64,000 nucleotides of DNA from Rhizobiaceae bacterium (GCA_019635755.1 JAHBYW010000012.1:1-64000), one strand, 5' to 3'; shown: positions 31,917 through 40,138, numbered from the stretch's first letter. Notes: generated by a model from the letters alone, not told the origin. Program-made: numbers and translations.

Positions 31917-32680
31917 GCCACAAGGCCACAACTTGGGCGATACAGCAGCGCGGCATATCGCCGGCCGCGAAGCTCGTGCTGTGGCACCTCGCCGATCGCT
32001 TCCATCCCGATAATGGCTGTTTCCCGAGCCAGGAGACTTTGGCGGAGGACTGCGAGATGTCGCGCTCTGGCCTCAACAACCAGCTCGACGCGCTTGAAGC
32101 AGCTGGAATGATCCGACGCGAGCAACGGCGGGACGACACGACGAACCGGCAATTGCCGACGCGCTACCGCTTCGCATTCGAGGCTGATTTCAACGCCGAG
32201 CCGTGTCCAGAGTTTGGACACGGAGCCGTGTCCAAAAAAAAGGAGGATCCGTGTCCAAAAAATCAGGGGGTCCGTGTCCAATCTGTTGGACACGCAATAA
32301 AGGCTGAACCTGTAAGTGAACCCGTAATAGAACCTTTGAGAGAGAGCGCGCGCGAGGAAAAGGCTTTCGAGGAAGCCCGACGCGCGTGGCCTTCCGGCTT
32401 CGCCGACAGCCGAGGCGAGGCGCTAGAGGCGTGGTTGGCACTCACGTCGCAGGATCGCGCCGACGCTCTCGCTTCGATCGGGCAGTTCACCTCCACTACG
32501 AAGGCGATAGGCCGGAAGCACTTCTGCACGCTAGCAGCGTACCTTCGGGAGCGGCGTTGGGAGGCGCTGCCGCCTCGTCCTCGTCCTGCGGCTGCCGAAG
32601 GGAACATGGCGGCGCCTGTGCCACCGAAGTCGGCGTTCCTGCGGCAATGGGAAGCGAAGCATGGCGAAGTCAAACCATGA
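31913..32680 (+). CDS. Helix-turn-helix replication-initiator-like protein
   Basis: 255 residues. The N-terminal 75 form a winged helix-turn-helix of HTH_36 type (AKLVLWHLADRFHPDNGCFP then QETLAEDCEMSRSGLNNQLD), common in phage replication proteins. A low-complexity charged middle section follows, then a helical C-terminal domain. The middle section is encoded by DNA containing six copies of GTGTCCA/TGGACAC spread over different reading frames, which suggests a replication origin inside the gene, as in lambda O. It starts at a GTG overlapping the upstream stop codon. A purely regulatory role is the alternative. Confidence 0.68.
   Translation: MSHKATTWAIQQRGISPAAKLVLWHLADRFHPDNGCFPSQETLAEDCEMSRSGLNNQLDALEAAGMIRREQRRDDTTNRQLPTRYRFAFEADFNAEPCPEFGHGAVSKKKEDPCPKNQGVRVQSVGHAIKAEPVSEPVIEPLRESAREEKAFEEARRAWPSGFADSRGEALEAWLALTSQDRADALASIGQFTSTTKAIGRKHFCTLAAYLRERRWEALPPRPRPAAAEGNMAAPVPPKSAFLRQWEAKHGEVKP
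32203..32293 (+). repeat. Iteron-like GTGTCCA array inside the initiator-like gene
   Basis: Direct copies of GTGTCCA start at 32203, 32228, 32251 and 32274 (spacing 25, 23, 23 bases, about two helical turns). Inverted copies TGGACAC start at 32215 and 32287, twelve and thirteen bases after the first and last direct copies. The copies fall in all three frames of the gene, so the repetition is at DNA level. An AT-richer stretch follows (about 32294-32340). Confidence 0.78.
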
Positions 32681-32787
32681 CCCACAAAGGGGGGGTGGGT
32701 CAAAAGCTGGCGGGTTGGGGAGGCGGAACCGCCAGGGGCCCAGCGAGAGGTTTTTTCTTGCCGGACGAAATTGGGAGGGCGGCTTAG
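32677..32787 (+). CDS. Possible 36-residue ORF coupled to the initiator-like gene
   Basis: The ATG overlaps the stop codon of the preceding gene (ATGA). It encodes a Gly/Arg-rich peptide (GWGGGTARGPARG). No family recognised. The TTTTTT stretch and GGCGGAACCGCC stem inside it could alternatively be regulatory DNA. Confidence 0.3.
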   Translation: MTHKGGVGQKLAGWGGGTARGPARGFFLPDEIGRAA

Positions 32788-32802
32788 TTGGCCGGATGCG
32801 TC

Positions 32803-33144
32803 ATGGATAAGGCACTGAAAAGATTGTTGAAACGGCAGGCCTATCTTACTCAGCCGGGCGCTGGCGAGCGTTATTCTTCCCGCGCTGAGCGCAAGGTCGT
32901 CAAGCTCACCTGCACCGTCTGCGGCGCGTCCTACGAAGCCGTCCAGGTCGGCGACCGAACGCCTTCGTCGCGCTGCAGCCAGGCGTGCCGTGAGGATGCC
33001 CGACGGAGCTACTCACGGGCCTAAGCGGCAAATGCACGGCGCGACCTCGCCGAACTGAGGGCGCGCGCCGCGGCCGGCGAGTTCGAGAACCTCGGCATAG
33101 GCCGCGACGGCCGTCCGATCGCCGCCGACGAGGAGTGGCCGTGA
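32803..33144 (+). pseudogene. Zinc-ribbon protein gene interrupted by an in-frame TAA
   Basis: From the ATG at 32803, 73 residues are read with a Cys4 zinc-finger-like pattern (CTVC then CSQAC). A TAA at 33022-33024 stops translation, but the same frame continues for 39 sense codons encoding a helical, charged segment (ANARRDLAELRARAAAGEFE) and ends at a TGA that overlaps the next gene's GTG in the manner typical of this operon. This indicates a formerly longer protein of about 113 residues, now truncated by a nonsense mutation. The truncated product could still be made. Confidence 0.6.
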
Positions 33145-33491
33145 GCGCGCGCCGCATCGATAGCCTCCAGGACCTCAACCAGATCCTTCGCGAGCACCTG
33201 GCACGCGGCGGCGCGCCGATCGTGATGATGGCGACGCATCGCGCGCCCTTCGCCGAAAGCCCCGCCGATCGTCGGCGCCGACTCGGCAGGGAACGGCAGG
33301 CCCGAAACGAGATGCGCCGCGTGCTCGGCGAGATGGTCGTTCCGGTGACGATCACCGAGGCGCAGGTCGAGCGCATGATCGACGTTGGCATGATCGGCGA
33401 GGACAAGAGCCGCAATCGAGCCGAGCTCGCCAGCGTGGTATGCCGGATCTTTTCTGACGCGTTAGCCCACAAGGGAAGCGGCGGAGAGTAA
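33141..33491 (+). CDS. Hypothetical element protein
   Basis: 116 residues from the GTG at 33141, or 118 from a GTG at 33135. Largely helical and charged with an Arg-rich central section (DRRRRLGRERQARNEMRR). The start overlaps the stop of the interrupted zinc-ribbon frame. No family recognised. Confidence 0.55.
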   Translation: MSARRIDSLQDLNQILREHLARGGAPIVMMATHRAPFAESPADRRRRLGRERQARNEMRRVLGEMVVPVTITEAQVERMIDVGMIGEDKSRNRAELASVVCRIFSDALAHKGSGGE

Positions 33492-33522
33492 TTTCGCCTC
33501 GAAACGCAAAAGAGGAACCCCA

Positions 33523-34050
33523 ATGGGCCTGCTCCAGACCGTCCGAGCCGATGACGCGTCGCCGACCGACGACCTTCGCGGGCGCATCGATCGGCTCCGC
33601 TCCCGCCTCAACCTGAACGTCAGCGCGCAGGTCGGGCTGGCCGAACAGAACTACCGCAAGGCCCGTGCTGATCGCGCCGCGGTTCACGAGGAATTCGTCG
33701 CTTCGGTTCGCCGCGACTATGAGCAGGGCGCCAACAAGCCGACCGACGAAACCGATCGTCTCACGAAGGCGGTCGAGAAAGCCGATGCCCGCGTCGGCAG
33801 CTTTCGCGACGCACTCGCCGCCTGCCGCGACCAGTTCGCCCCCCAGTGGTCCGATCGTATCGCCGGCCCGGTTCTCGAGGCGGAGGGCTTGGCCCGCGAA
33901 GCGGTCGATACGCTCGAGGCCGCGCTGTCTATCCTCGCCGACGTCCACCTCGCCGCCGACCTGAACAAGCTGCCCAGCCGTGCGGTCGCCGAGCGCGCGC
34001 CGGGAATGCTCGCGCACGTCCGCACGATCCGTTCGCAGCTCGGCCGGTAA
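33523..34050 (+). CDS. Hypothetical coiled-coil protein
   Basis: 175 residues with long helical, coiled-coil-like segments (about 18-50 and 75-125), many Ala, Glu and Arg residues and no membrane segments. A GAGGA ribosome site precedes the ATG. In size and position upstream of the prohead protease it could be a structural or scaffolding-type protein, but no motif supports that. Confidence 0.6.
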   Translation: MGLLQTVRADDASPTDDLRGRIDRLRSRLNLNVSAQVGLAEQNYRKARADRAAVHEEFVASVRRDYEQGANKPTDETDRLTKAVEKADARVGSFRDALAACRDQFAPQWSDRIAGPVLEAEGLAREAVDTLEAALSILADVHLAADLNKLPSRAVAERAPGMLAHVRTIRSQLGR

Positions 34051-34057
34051 CGCTCCG

Positions 34058-34213
34058 ATGGCCGGCTCCTTCTTCCCCTTCGCCCGTCGCCGACACGATG
34101 GGCCAACCCGCGCCGCGTCTTTCGTGCTTGCTCACGCGTCGCGCTCCGGGCTGGCGGCCCGTCTTCTTCCTTCTTCGGGCCGCCAGCAACCTTTCGCCGG
34201 CAGCCGCCCATGA
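34058..34213 (+). CDS. Possible 51-residue ORF
   Basis: Short Arg/Ser/Phe-rich ORF filling the space between two genes; its stop overlaps the next ATG (ATGA). No ribosome site is obvious. Included because overlap-coupled small ORFs are the rule in this operon. Confidence 0.35.
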   Translation: MAGSFFPFARRRHDGPTRAASFVLAHASRSGLAARLLPSSGRQQPFAGSRP

Positions 34214-34458
34214 CGCCTACTGAGCGAATCCGCGAGATCGCCGCCGCTGCGAATGCCTCGCCGACAATCATGGGCAAGGCTGCCGCCTATGACGATCTGC
34301 CGTCCCAGGCCAAGCAGATCTTGCGCGAGTTCGCAGACTCGCCGTTTCCCGGAACTGTCGACATGGGCACAACACGGTCGAAGGGCTCGGCGTTTGTGCT
34401 TCGCAAGCTGCTCTGCGGCCAGCACGTAGTCGCGTTCGCAGCGTGGATCGAGGCGTAA
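34210..34458 (+). CDS. Hypothetical 82-residue protein
   Basis: Soluble protein with an N-terminal helix (TERIREIAAAANASPT) and a mixed C-terminal part. No family recognised. The next gene starts three bases after its stop. Confidence 0.55.
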   Translation: MTPTERIREIAAAANASPTIMGKAAAYDDLPSQAKQILREFADSPFPGTVDMGTTRSKGSAFVLRKLLCGQHVVAFAAWIEA

Positions 34459-34460
34459 GC

Positions 34461-34739
34461 ATGGCCAAGCCGCCGAGCCTTCTCGCCGCTGTTTGGCGTT
34501 CCATGACAGTGCTGCTCATCCGGCAGACCGACATGTCCGCCCATCAGGCAAAACGCATCGCCAGCCTCGAGGACCGGCTCGCCGCGCTCGATGGCGGCCA
34601 TGATGCCCACGCCGCCGCCCGCGCCGCGCTGGACCGCGCCAACGCCGGACGGGTGACAGAAGGTGCCGCTCCCCTCGCATTCACCATCAGCGCCAAGGGC
34701 GGCATCTCCTGGACCGGAAAGGCTCGGCTCGGAGAATGA
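34461..34739 (+). CDS. Hypothetical 92-residue protein upstream of the prohead protease
   Basis: Helical N-terminus with a coiled-coil stretch (about 27-60, HQAKRIASLEDRLAALDGG) and a beta-rich end (PLAFTISAKGGISWTGKA). Its stop codon overlaps the prohead protease ATG. No family recognised; by position it might be a small virion or tail accessory protein. Confidence 0.52.
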   Translation: MAKPPSLLAAVWRSMTVLLIRQTDMSAHQAKRIASLEDRLAALDGGHDAHAAARAALDRANAGRVTEGAAPLAFTISAKGGISWTGKARLGE

Positions 34740-35455
34740 GCGACGTGCCCTCCTACATCACCGTCCGGGGCGTGGCCGTGCCGTTCAACGTGGCGCGCTT
34801 CGACGGCAGCCGGGTTGAAGCCTTCGATCCTGGCGCGTTCGACGACATGCTGGCCCGCAACGTCACCGTCCCGCTGTTCTGGGATAGTCACGATGACGGC
34901 CCAGGCACCATGCGTCTCGCGAACGAGGCACGGCTGTTCGCGAGCGCCGACGGGCTCATGTTCTCGGCGACTGTCGACACGCGCCAGGCCGCCGGCGGCA
35001 GCTTTCGGTGGGCGCTGCTCGCCGCGATGACTCGCCGACGCGAACCTGTCGACGAGTGCAGCATCGGCGACCTCACCATCACCAGCGAACGCCGCGAGAC
35101 GATCGACGGCAATCGTTGCTCGCTGGTCACGAAGGCTTCGATCGGGCACGTCGCCGTCTGCAGACGCGGTACCACTGTCTACGGCACGTCCACCGGCGCT
35201 TGGCCCTGCCATTTGCCGCTCAATACGGCGCCGCTGCGCATCCGAGAGCTGTCGGCGAAGTGGGAAGCCGGCAAGGCCGCTGTCGTGCTGGAGGCCAAGC
35301 GCAGCAATCTCCTCGCCGACGTCGACCGCCTGATACGCATCAGCGATCGCGCCGACCGCGACCTGAACGACGCCGAGTTTGCCAGCATCAATGCAAAGCT
35401 CGCCGCCGTGCGGGCGATCGACAGCGACCTCGCCGTCATCAGGAGCGGACAGTGA
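34736..35455 (+). CDS. HK97-family prohead protease-like protein
   Basis: 239 residues. The N-terminal 150 match the HK97 prohead protease (S78-like) layout: a small beta-barrel with the catalytic His in LFWDSHD (His52) and the catalytic Ser in DECSIGDLTI (Ser109), and the EAFDPGAFDDML segment near the start. In complete phages this enzyme cleaves scaffold and capsid N-termini during head maturation. Here no capsid or portal gene is present. The C-terminal helical region (about 175-235) may be a fused scaffold-like tail. It overlaps both neighbours by four bases. Confidence 0.78.
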   Translation: MSDVPSYITVRGVAVPFNVARFDGSRVEAFDPGAFDDMLARNVTVPLFWDSHDDGPGTMRLANEARLFASADGLMFSATVDTRQAAGGSFRWALLAAMTRRREPVDECSIGDLTITSERRETIDGNRCSLVTKASIGHVAVCRRGTTVYGTSTGAWPCHLPLNTAPLRIRELSAKWEAGKAAVVLEAKRSNLLADVDRLIRISDRADRDLNDAEFASINAKLAAVRAIDSDLAVIRSGQ

Positions 35456-35829
35456 TGCGAACCGGCCCAACCGCCCGTGATCACCTCGCCGCCGCGCACG
35501 CGCGCATGACGCCTGCTGAGATCGCGGCGCACGCGCTCGAACTGATCGACCTGATCGCGGCGCGCGAGGAAGTAATCGCCAGCTCGGCCGCGGCGTTGGG
35601 CTCATGCGCCGCGGCGGCTCTCAGACAGAATTCCCTTATCCGAACGATGCAAACCAGCGTCCGCCAAGTTGTTTCCCTGCACGCCTCCGGGCGCAAGCGC
35701 CAGGCGCGCGAAATGCTGGCCGAGATGGCCGGGATGGAAATGTTCCCGCTCGTCGACGTGGCCATTCCCGAAGTTACTCCGCTGAACATTTCGGCGCTGA
35801 TCCCGGACGTCGCCGAGGACACACCATGA
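35455..35829 (+). CDS. Hypothetical protein between prohead protease and tape measure
   Basis: 124 residues, mostly helical in the first 85 (PAEIAAHALELIDLIAAREE), then a hydrophobic, Pro-rich end. The position just before a tape-measure gene is where phages often place tail-assembly chaperones, but the sequence shows no recognisable chaperone motif. It overlaps both neighbours by ATGA. Confidence 0.55.
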   Translation: MRTGPTARDHLAAAHARMTPAEIAAHALELIDLIAAREEVIASSAAALGSCAAAALRQNSLIRTMQTSVRQVVSLHASGRKRQAREMLAEMAGMEMFPLVDVAIPEVTPLNISALIPDVAEDTP

Positions 35830-37556
35830 CCGCAATCGCAGAAGCCAAGCGCCGCCTGACCATCGAAGCCCGTTCGTCGGGCCTCAAAGAGGTAGCGACC
35901 GAGCTACGCCAGATCGACTCCGCTCAAAAAGCAGTGACGGTTTCCGGCCGAGGCATGGAGCGCGCCACACAGTCGACCGAGAGCGCCTTCGGGCGCCTGC
36001 AGCGGAGATACGACGAAGCCTACCGCAGCCAGATTGAGCGCGCCCGCGCCGAGCGGGTGCTGGCCCAGGCGCAGGCGCAGGGGCTGGTGACGGCGGAACG
36101 CCATGCCGAGCTTTCTAGCATGATCGCGACGCGCCACAGCACCGCCGCGGCCGCGATCGACAAGCAGGCCGCAGCCACCAACCGTCTCGCTGCGGCGAAC
36201 GACAATGCATGGCGCCGACGCAACCTCGCGTTCCAGGCGGTGGATGTCGGCCAGTCGCTGGCGCTCGGCATGAACCCGGGCCTGATCGCGGCGCAACAGG
36301 GCGGTCAGATCGGTCAGCTCTATGCCGGCGCGGGTGGCATGCGCACGGCGCTGGGCGATGTCGCAAACTTGGCTAGCGTGGTGGTCAAGCGGTTCGGCCC
36401 GATCGGGGTTGCCGCCGGCATCGCGGCCGGCGGCATCCTCGCCCTGCAGGCCGACATCCAGGAGACGACCGGTATCGCGGTCAGCTTCGGCGATGTCCTG
36501 AAGGGCGCGATCCAGGCTGCCGGTGACGCCGTCTACCAGTTCCTGAAGCCGGCGATCGACACGATCGCCCCCATCATGGCCAGCGCCTGGCAGATGATCC
36601 TCGACGGCGCCAAGGCGGTCGGCAACGCGCTGATCGCGGGCTGGGTCGTCCAGGTCGAGGCATTCCGACGGATATGGTCCGACCTCCCCGCGATCCTGGG
36701 CGACCTCGGCGTGCAGGCCGTCAACGCTCTGATCGGGGCATTCGAAGATGGCTATGCGGTTCTCGTGCCGAAGATCAAGGAATTCTACCGGCTGCTGAAC
36801 CCCGTGGCGGCGCTGGCTGACGCCACCGGCAACAGCGCGATCGCAAATGCGCTGGGAACGGGCATGCTGCCCAATGACATCACGATCGGCGAAATCACGA
36901 ACAAGTGGGCGGGGGCGGCGGGATCTGCTGCGGCAGACGTCGCCAACGCCGCGCGCGAAGCCTTCGCCCGCGACTTCATAGGGGAAGCCTACGACGCCGC
37001 CCTGAACGACATCAGCGGCCGTGCCATCGACAACTACAAGAAGCGAATGGCCGAGGCCGAGGAGTCGGCGAAAAAGACCGGCAAGGCCGCGCGCGACGCG
37101 CTCGATCCATGGAAAGGGATGCGCAACCTGACCGAGGGCGGCCGGGAGTGGGAACGCTGGCAGCAGGATCAGATTCGCGCGGCCGAAGACGCCAAGGAGG
37201 CGTGGCAGCAGGTCGGTTCCGTCCTCTCCGGCATCTTCTCCCAGCCGTTCACCGACGCATCGGACATGCTCGACCGCATGCTGAGCCAGGCGGGCCAGAT
37301 CGGCAGCGCGCTGCAGCAGGCTTTCGAGAAGGCAGGCAAGGCGACCGGCAACCCGGCGCTGGCGGCTGCCGGCGGGAAGATCGGCGCGGCGTTCGGCGGG
37401 TTCGGCGCCGGCTACCAGTCGCAGAACCCGCTCATGGGCGGCATCGGCGGCGCGCTCAGCGGCTTCGTGTCGACGGGAGGCAATCCCATCGGCGCGCTGG
37501 TGGGCGCCGGCGCCGGCAGGCTCGGCGGCATATTCACAAGAAAGGCACTCGCATGA
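35826..37556 (+). CDS. Phage tail tape-measure-like protein
   Basis: 576 residues. A coiled-coil N-terminal third, the segment LAFQAVDVGQSLALGMNPG followed by IAAQQGGQIGQLY (a hallmark of tail tape-measure proteins of alphaproteobacterial phages), hydrophobic helices (about 185-215), and a Gly/Ala-rich C-terminus. In tailed phages this protein sets tail length and is injected with the DNA. The size would correspond to a short tail. No tail tube, sheath or baseplate genes accompany it. It overlaps both neighbours by four bases. Confidence 0.75.
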   Translation: MTAIAEAKRRLTIEARSSGLKEVATELRQIDSAQKAVTVSGRGMERATQSTESAFGRLQRRYDEAYRSQIERARAERVLAQAQAQGLVTAERHAELSSMIATRHSTAAAAIDKQAAATNRLAAANDNAWRRRNLAFQAVDVGQSLALGMNPGLIAAQQGGQIGQLYAGAGGMRTALGDVANLASVVVKRFGPIGVAAGIAAGGILALQADIQETTGIAVSFGDVLKGAIQAAGDAVYQFLKPAIDTIAPIMASAWQMILDGAKAVGNALIAGWVVQVEAFRRIWSDLPAILGDLGVQAVNALIGAFEDGYAVLVPKIKEFYRLLNPVAALADATGNSAIANALGTGMLPNDITIGEITNKWAGAAGSAAADVANAAREAFARDFIGEAYDAALNDISGRAIDNYKKRMAEAEESAKKTGKAARDALDPWKGMRNLTEGGREWERWQQDQIRAAEDAKEAWQQVGSVLSGIFSQPFTDASDMLDRMLSQAGQIGSALQQAFEKAGKATGNPALAAAGGKIGAAFGGFGAGYQSQNPLMGGIGGALSGFVSTGGNPIGALVGAGAGRLGGIFTRKALA

Positions 37557-38341
37557 CCGCGCTCAACGTCCTCCGCCAGCGGCGCCGCGCCACCCTCTAC
37601 ACCGACACGGCCGGATACGGCCTCGACGGCGTGATCCAGGGCTTCGGCGTCAAGTCGTTCACCCTGCCGGCCCACCGCGCGGTCATCGGCTGCCGCGGCT
37701 CCATGGCTGCCGCCATGACCATCGGCTACGCGGCCGCGCTGCGGTTCGGCAGCTTCGACGAGATCGCGTCGCCGGCCGGCGCCGCCTACATCGGCGAGGT
37801 CTATGACCAAGAGGGCGTGAACTTCGCCCGGTCCGGGCAATCGGACATCGACTTTGTGATCACCGGCTGGTCGGAATCGCGAAACCGCCCATTGTCCTTC
37901 GCCATGTCGTCGTCCGCCCGGCACGGCATCGGCACGTTCGAATGGGTCGACGCGGACGAGTTCATGACCTTCCCCGAGGTCGACATCGACCTGGCGCGCC
38001 GGTTCGGCTTGACCGACGCAGCGGATCCCGAAAGACTCGACCCGGTCGCCGACGGCATCGCCGTCATGCAGGCGCAGCGGCACACTGTGTTTCCGCTGAC
38101 CGACGACGAGGGCAACACGAGAAATCTGTTCGTGGTCGGCGGTTCCATCATCGCGACGAGGATCACGGAGGACGGGTTGACTCAATCCGTCATCCACCGC
38201 TGGGCCGAGGATCGGGTAGGCGAGTTGATCACGCCGGGCCCGCTGCCGACCGGACGGACGCGTGGCCTGGCGTCGCCAGCCATTCCGATGTCGCGCCAGC
38301 AGCGCCGAGCCGCCGAGCGTGAGGCGAGGAAGCACGCGTGA
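37553..38341 (+). CDS. Protein of unknown function with Ntn-hydrolase-like N-terminus
   Basis: 262 residues. The first 120 follow the pattern of a proteasome/HslV-like Ntn fold: ATLYTDTAGYGLDGVIQGFG, then VIGCRGSMAAAM and FVITGWSES. The expected nucleophile at a processed N-terminus is not evident, so I infer fold only and not activity. The C-terminus ends in the basic MSRQQRRAAEREARKH motif frequent in phage proteins. It is coupled to the tape-measure gene by ATGA and ends the operon. Confidence 0.5.
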   Translation: MTALNVLRQRRRATLYTDTAGYGLDGVIQGFGVKSFTLPAHRAVIGCRGSMAAAMTIGYAAALRFGSFDEIASPAGAAYIGEVYDQEGVNFARSGQSDIDFVITGWSESRNRPLSFAMSSSARHGIGTFEWVDADEFMTFPEVDIDLARRFGLTDAADPERLDPVADGIAVMQAQRHTVFPLTDDEGNTRNLFVVGGSIIATRITEDGLTQSVIHRWAEDRVGELITPGPLPTGRTRGLASPAIPMSRQQRRAAEREARKHA

Positions 38342-38427
38342 CCGGGTTCGGGAGGATGAAACGGGACCGACCGGCAAAATTTGCCGGGTAGAACCAAGGC
38401 GACTGTGGTGGGCGCTGCCCGCGGGCG

Positions 38428-38652
38428 ATGGCCGTGAGCGAACGCAGCGTGCGGATGGCGAAGCGTGTCGCGAGAGATGCTACGATCGCTGCCGCCGTCC
38501 GATCCGGCGATATGACGTTGAACCGCGCCTACCTGATGGTGACCGGCAAGACGAAGCGGTCGCAGCTCGAGGCGTTGCGGGCAGCATGGCGCGCGGCGTC
38601 AGCCGACGAGCGAGCAGAGTTCCTCGCCGATATTGCCGAAGTACTTGACTGA
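38428..38652 (+). CDS. Small helical, possibly DNA-binding protein
   Basis: 74 basic residues, all helical, with RDATIAAAVRSGDMTLNRAY resembling a helix-turn-helix and an acidic C-terminus. No family assigned. It follows the morphogenesis operon after 86 bases and is the last rightward gene before the leftward block. Confidence 0.5.
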   Translation: MAVSERSVRMAKRVARDATIAAAVRSGDMTLNRAYLMVTGKTKRSQLEALRAAWRAASADERAEFLADIAEVLD

Positions 38653-38761
38653 GTCTTGGATCGCGGTGCCAGGTGATCGACGCCGGCCGGCGCGCCTCGC
38701 CGCGCGCGGATTATCCCGATGATCCGTGCACCATTCTAGGTCTGGCTTTATTTTTCAGCGC

Positions 38762-38869
38762 CTAGCGGGTGTCGCGCGCAAGCGCGATCACACATAGCAC
38801 GAAGGCGAAGCCGAACCCCAGCAGGCCGAGGGGCACCCAGACAACTAGGAAATAGGCGGGAGCGGTCAT
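38762..38869 (-). CDS. 35-residue single-pass membrane peptide
   Basis: The ATG directly follows the stop codon of the upstream 118-residue gene. A single hydrophobic helix (about 5-29) ends in a basic tail (ARDTR). Overlooked by length filters. No family recognised; with its neighbour it forms a two-gene membrane unit that could be holin/spanin-like or a superinfection factor. Confidence 0.5.
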   Translation of the reverse strand: MTAPAYFLVVWVPLGLLGFGFAFVLCVIALARDTR

Positions 38870-39226
38870 TCACGCAGTTCCTCTCGAAAACAGGAGGCCG
38901 AGACAGACTAACCCCAAGCCAGCAAATACTGGCGCCACACCATACACCGCGATGTCTTCGAAACGTACATACGGCCGTTGCAGCTCCATATAGAATCCCA
39001 CCGCGCCCGATCCCAGGGCGGCCGCGGCAAGCGTTCCCAGAACCGTGGCGGCAAAAATGCGTTGTCCCTTGTCCAACGGAGGTAACGAGATAATCGATCG
39101 AGGTGGACGAGAGGAAGGAGGTGGTGGTGGGTCTTCGTAGGCACGGACCTGCTTTGGTGTCTCATTGTCCCTTAGATCAGCTAGTAGCCGCTCAATGTCT
39201 TGAGGGTTATAGGGCGGTTTCGCCAC
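38870..39226 (-). CDS. Two-helix membrane protein with proline-rich linker
   Basis: 118 residues starting at a GTG with GGAGAAGG upstream. A soluble N-terminus with a poly-proline segment (EDPPPPPSSRPP) precedes two membrane helices (about 57-80 and 91-113). No family recognised. Upstream gene of the leftward two-gene membrane unit. Confidence 0.55.
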   Translation of the reverse strand: MAKPPYNPQDIERLLADLRDNETPKQVRAYEDPPPPPSSRPPRSIISLPPLDKGQRIFAATVLGTLAAAALGSGAVGFYMELQRPYVRFEDIAVYGVAPVFAGLGLVCLGLLFSRGTA

Positions 39227-39320
39227 AGTGCCTTCTCCGTAAGGCTCTTGCTGCGTTTACAGTGAAGAACATCCGTATCGCTCAGGCAAGCTAATCTTGG
39301 CTCGTCAGAATGCTTGACCC

Positions 39321-39935
39321 TCATAGATGTGCAGCCCAGTGCGCCTCAGAAACAATCGAGATAGGCCGGCCGGCGTCACGCCAATCGCATGCGGTCATGA
39401 TCTTCTGGCCGAACGAAGAGTGCTTCCACGACTCGGTTGCGTAGGCACCGATGACGAGGACGTTGGTCTTCATGGTGAGGCTGCCGGCCGCACCACCGCG
39501 TTCGATGATGGCCTGCTCGCAGTGCTTGCGCTGCCCGAAGTTGAAGGTGCCCGTGAAACAGTAGTTCCGGCCGGCGAAGGCAAGTGCGGGGGCCGGGTCG
39601 CACAGCGGCAGCGAGGTGGCCTTTAGGACTTCCCCCAACTCCATATCGTGTCGGGAGAACCGGCCCAGCGTGTCCAGGAGCTCGGCGTGCTCGTCCTCGT
39701 CGACGGCGCCGTCCGCCAAGATCTCATTGATCCGGCGATAGAGTGTCCTGATCAGCGGCTGGTCGCTGATGTCGGCATTCGCGGCGAGCCACTTCTGGAG
39801 GAACTCTGCTTCCGCCGTGTTGATGATGCCGTCGGCCGCCAGCCCGCGCGAGATCCCGATCAGCTCGTCGATCTGGCGCGACCCTATGCGGTCACCGCCC
39901 AGGCGGTTGAGCAGCCTGTCGTCCTTATCCGGCAT
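39321..39935 (-). CDS. BRCT-domain protein
   Basis: 204 residues: an N-terminal helical TerB-like region (about 20-95, with GLAADGIINTAEAEFL and DGAVDEDEHAELL) and a C-terminal BRCT domain (about 118-200, beginning YCFTGTFNFGQRKHCEQAI and containing TMKTNVLVIG). The domain resembles that of bacterial DNA ligase. Such proteins are frequent phage and prophage cargo with a presumed role in DNA metabolism. GGGAGGG precedes the ATG. Confidence 0.8.
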   Translation of the reverse strand: MPDKDDRLLNRLGGDRIGSRQIDELIGISRGLAADGIINTAEAEFLQKWLAANADISDQPLIRTLYRRINEILADGAVDEDEHAELLDTLGRFSRHDMELGEVLKATSLPLCDPAPALAFAGRNYCFTGTFNFGQRKHCEQAIIERGGAAGSLTMKTNVLVIGAYATESWKHSSFGQKIMTACDWRDAGRPISIVSEAHWAAHL

Positions 39936-40087
39936 GGTGCGCCCTCCCGCCAATCGAGTTGCAGGCTCGCCGTGACCGGATCGTGAATCGCGGAGAGAGC
40001 GGGGGCGTTGACGATTTTCCCGGAACGTCTTGGTTCCGCCGGTCCTGTCCCTTTCACCGCGCGCTCGGAATCGACAGCTTTTCGGAC

Positions 40088-40133
40088 GCCTTGTGGGCGG
40101 GCACATGTGCCCGCCCACAAGGCCGGGTTTTTT
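40088..40133 (+). terminator. Perfect 36-bp palindrome followed by six T
   Basis: The interval 40088-40123 is an exact inverted repeat centred on ACATGT with GC-rich arms (GGGCGGGCAC), and TTTTTT lies at 40128-40133 on the plus strand. This is the shape of a strong rightward terminator, yet no rightward gene lies within 1.4 kb upstream. Confidence 0.75.
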
Positions 40134-40138
40134 CGCGC

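Noticed and set aside
34736-38341. Gene transfer agent cluster
   Set aside because: No capsid, portal or other GTA genes, and the block is inside an integrase-bounded element.
39884-40118. Leftward ORF of 78 codons beyond the BRCT start
   Set aside because: It overlaps the BRCT gene in another frame and crosses the terminator palindrome; no supporting motif.
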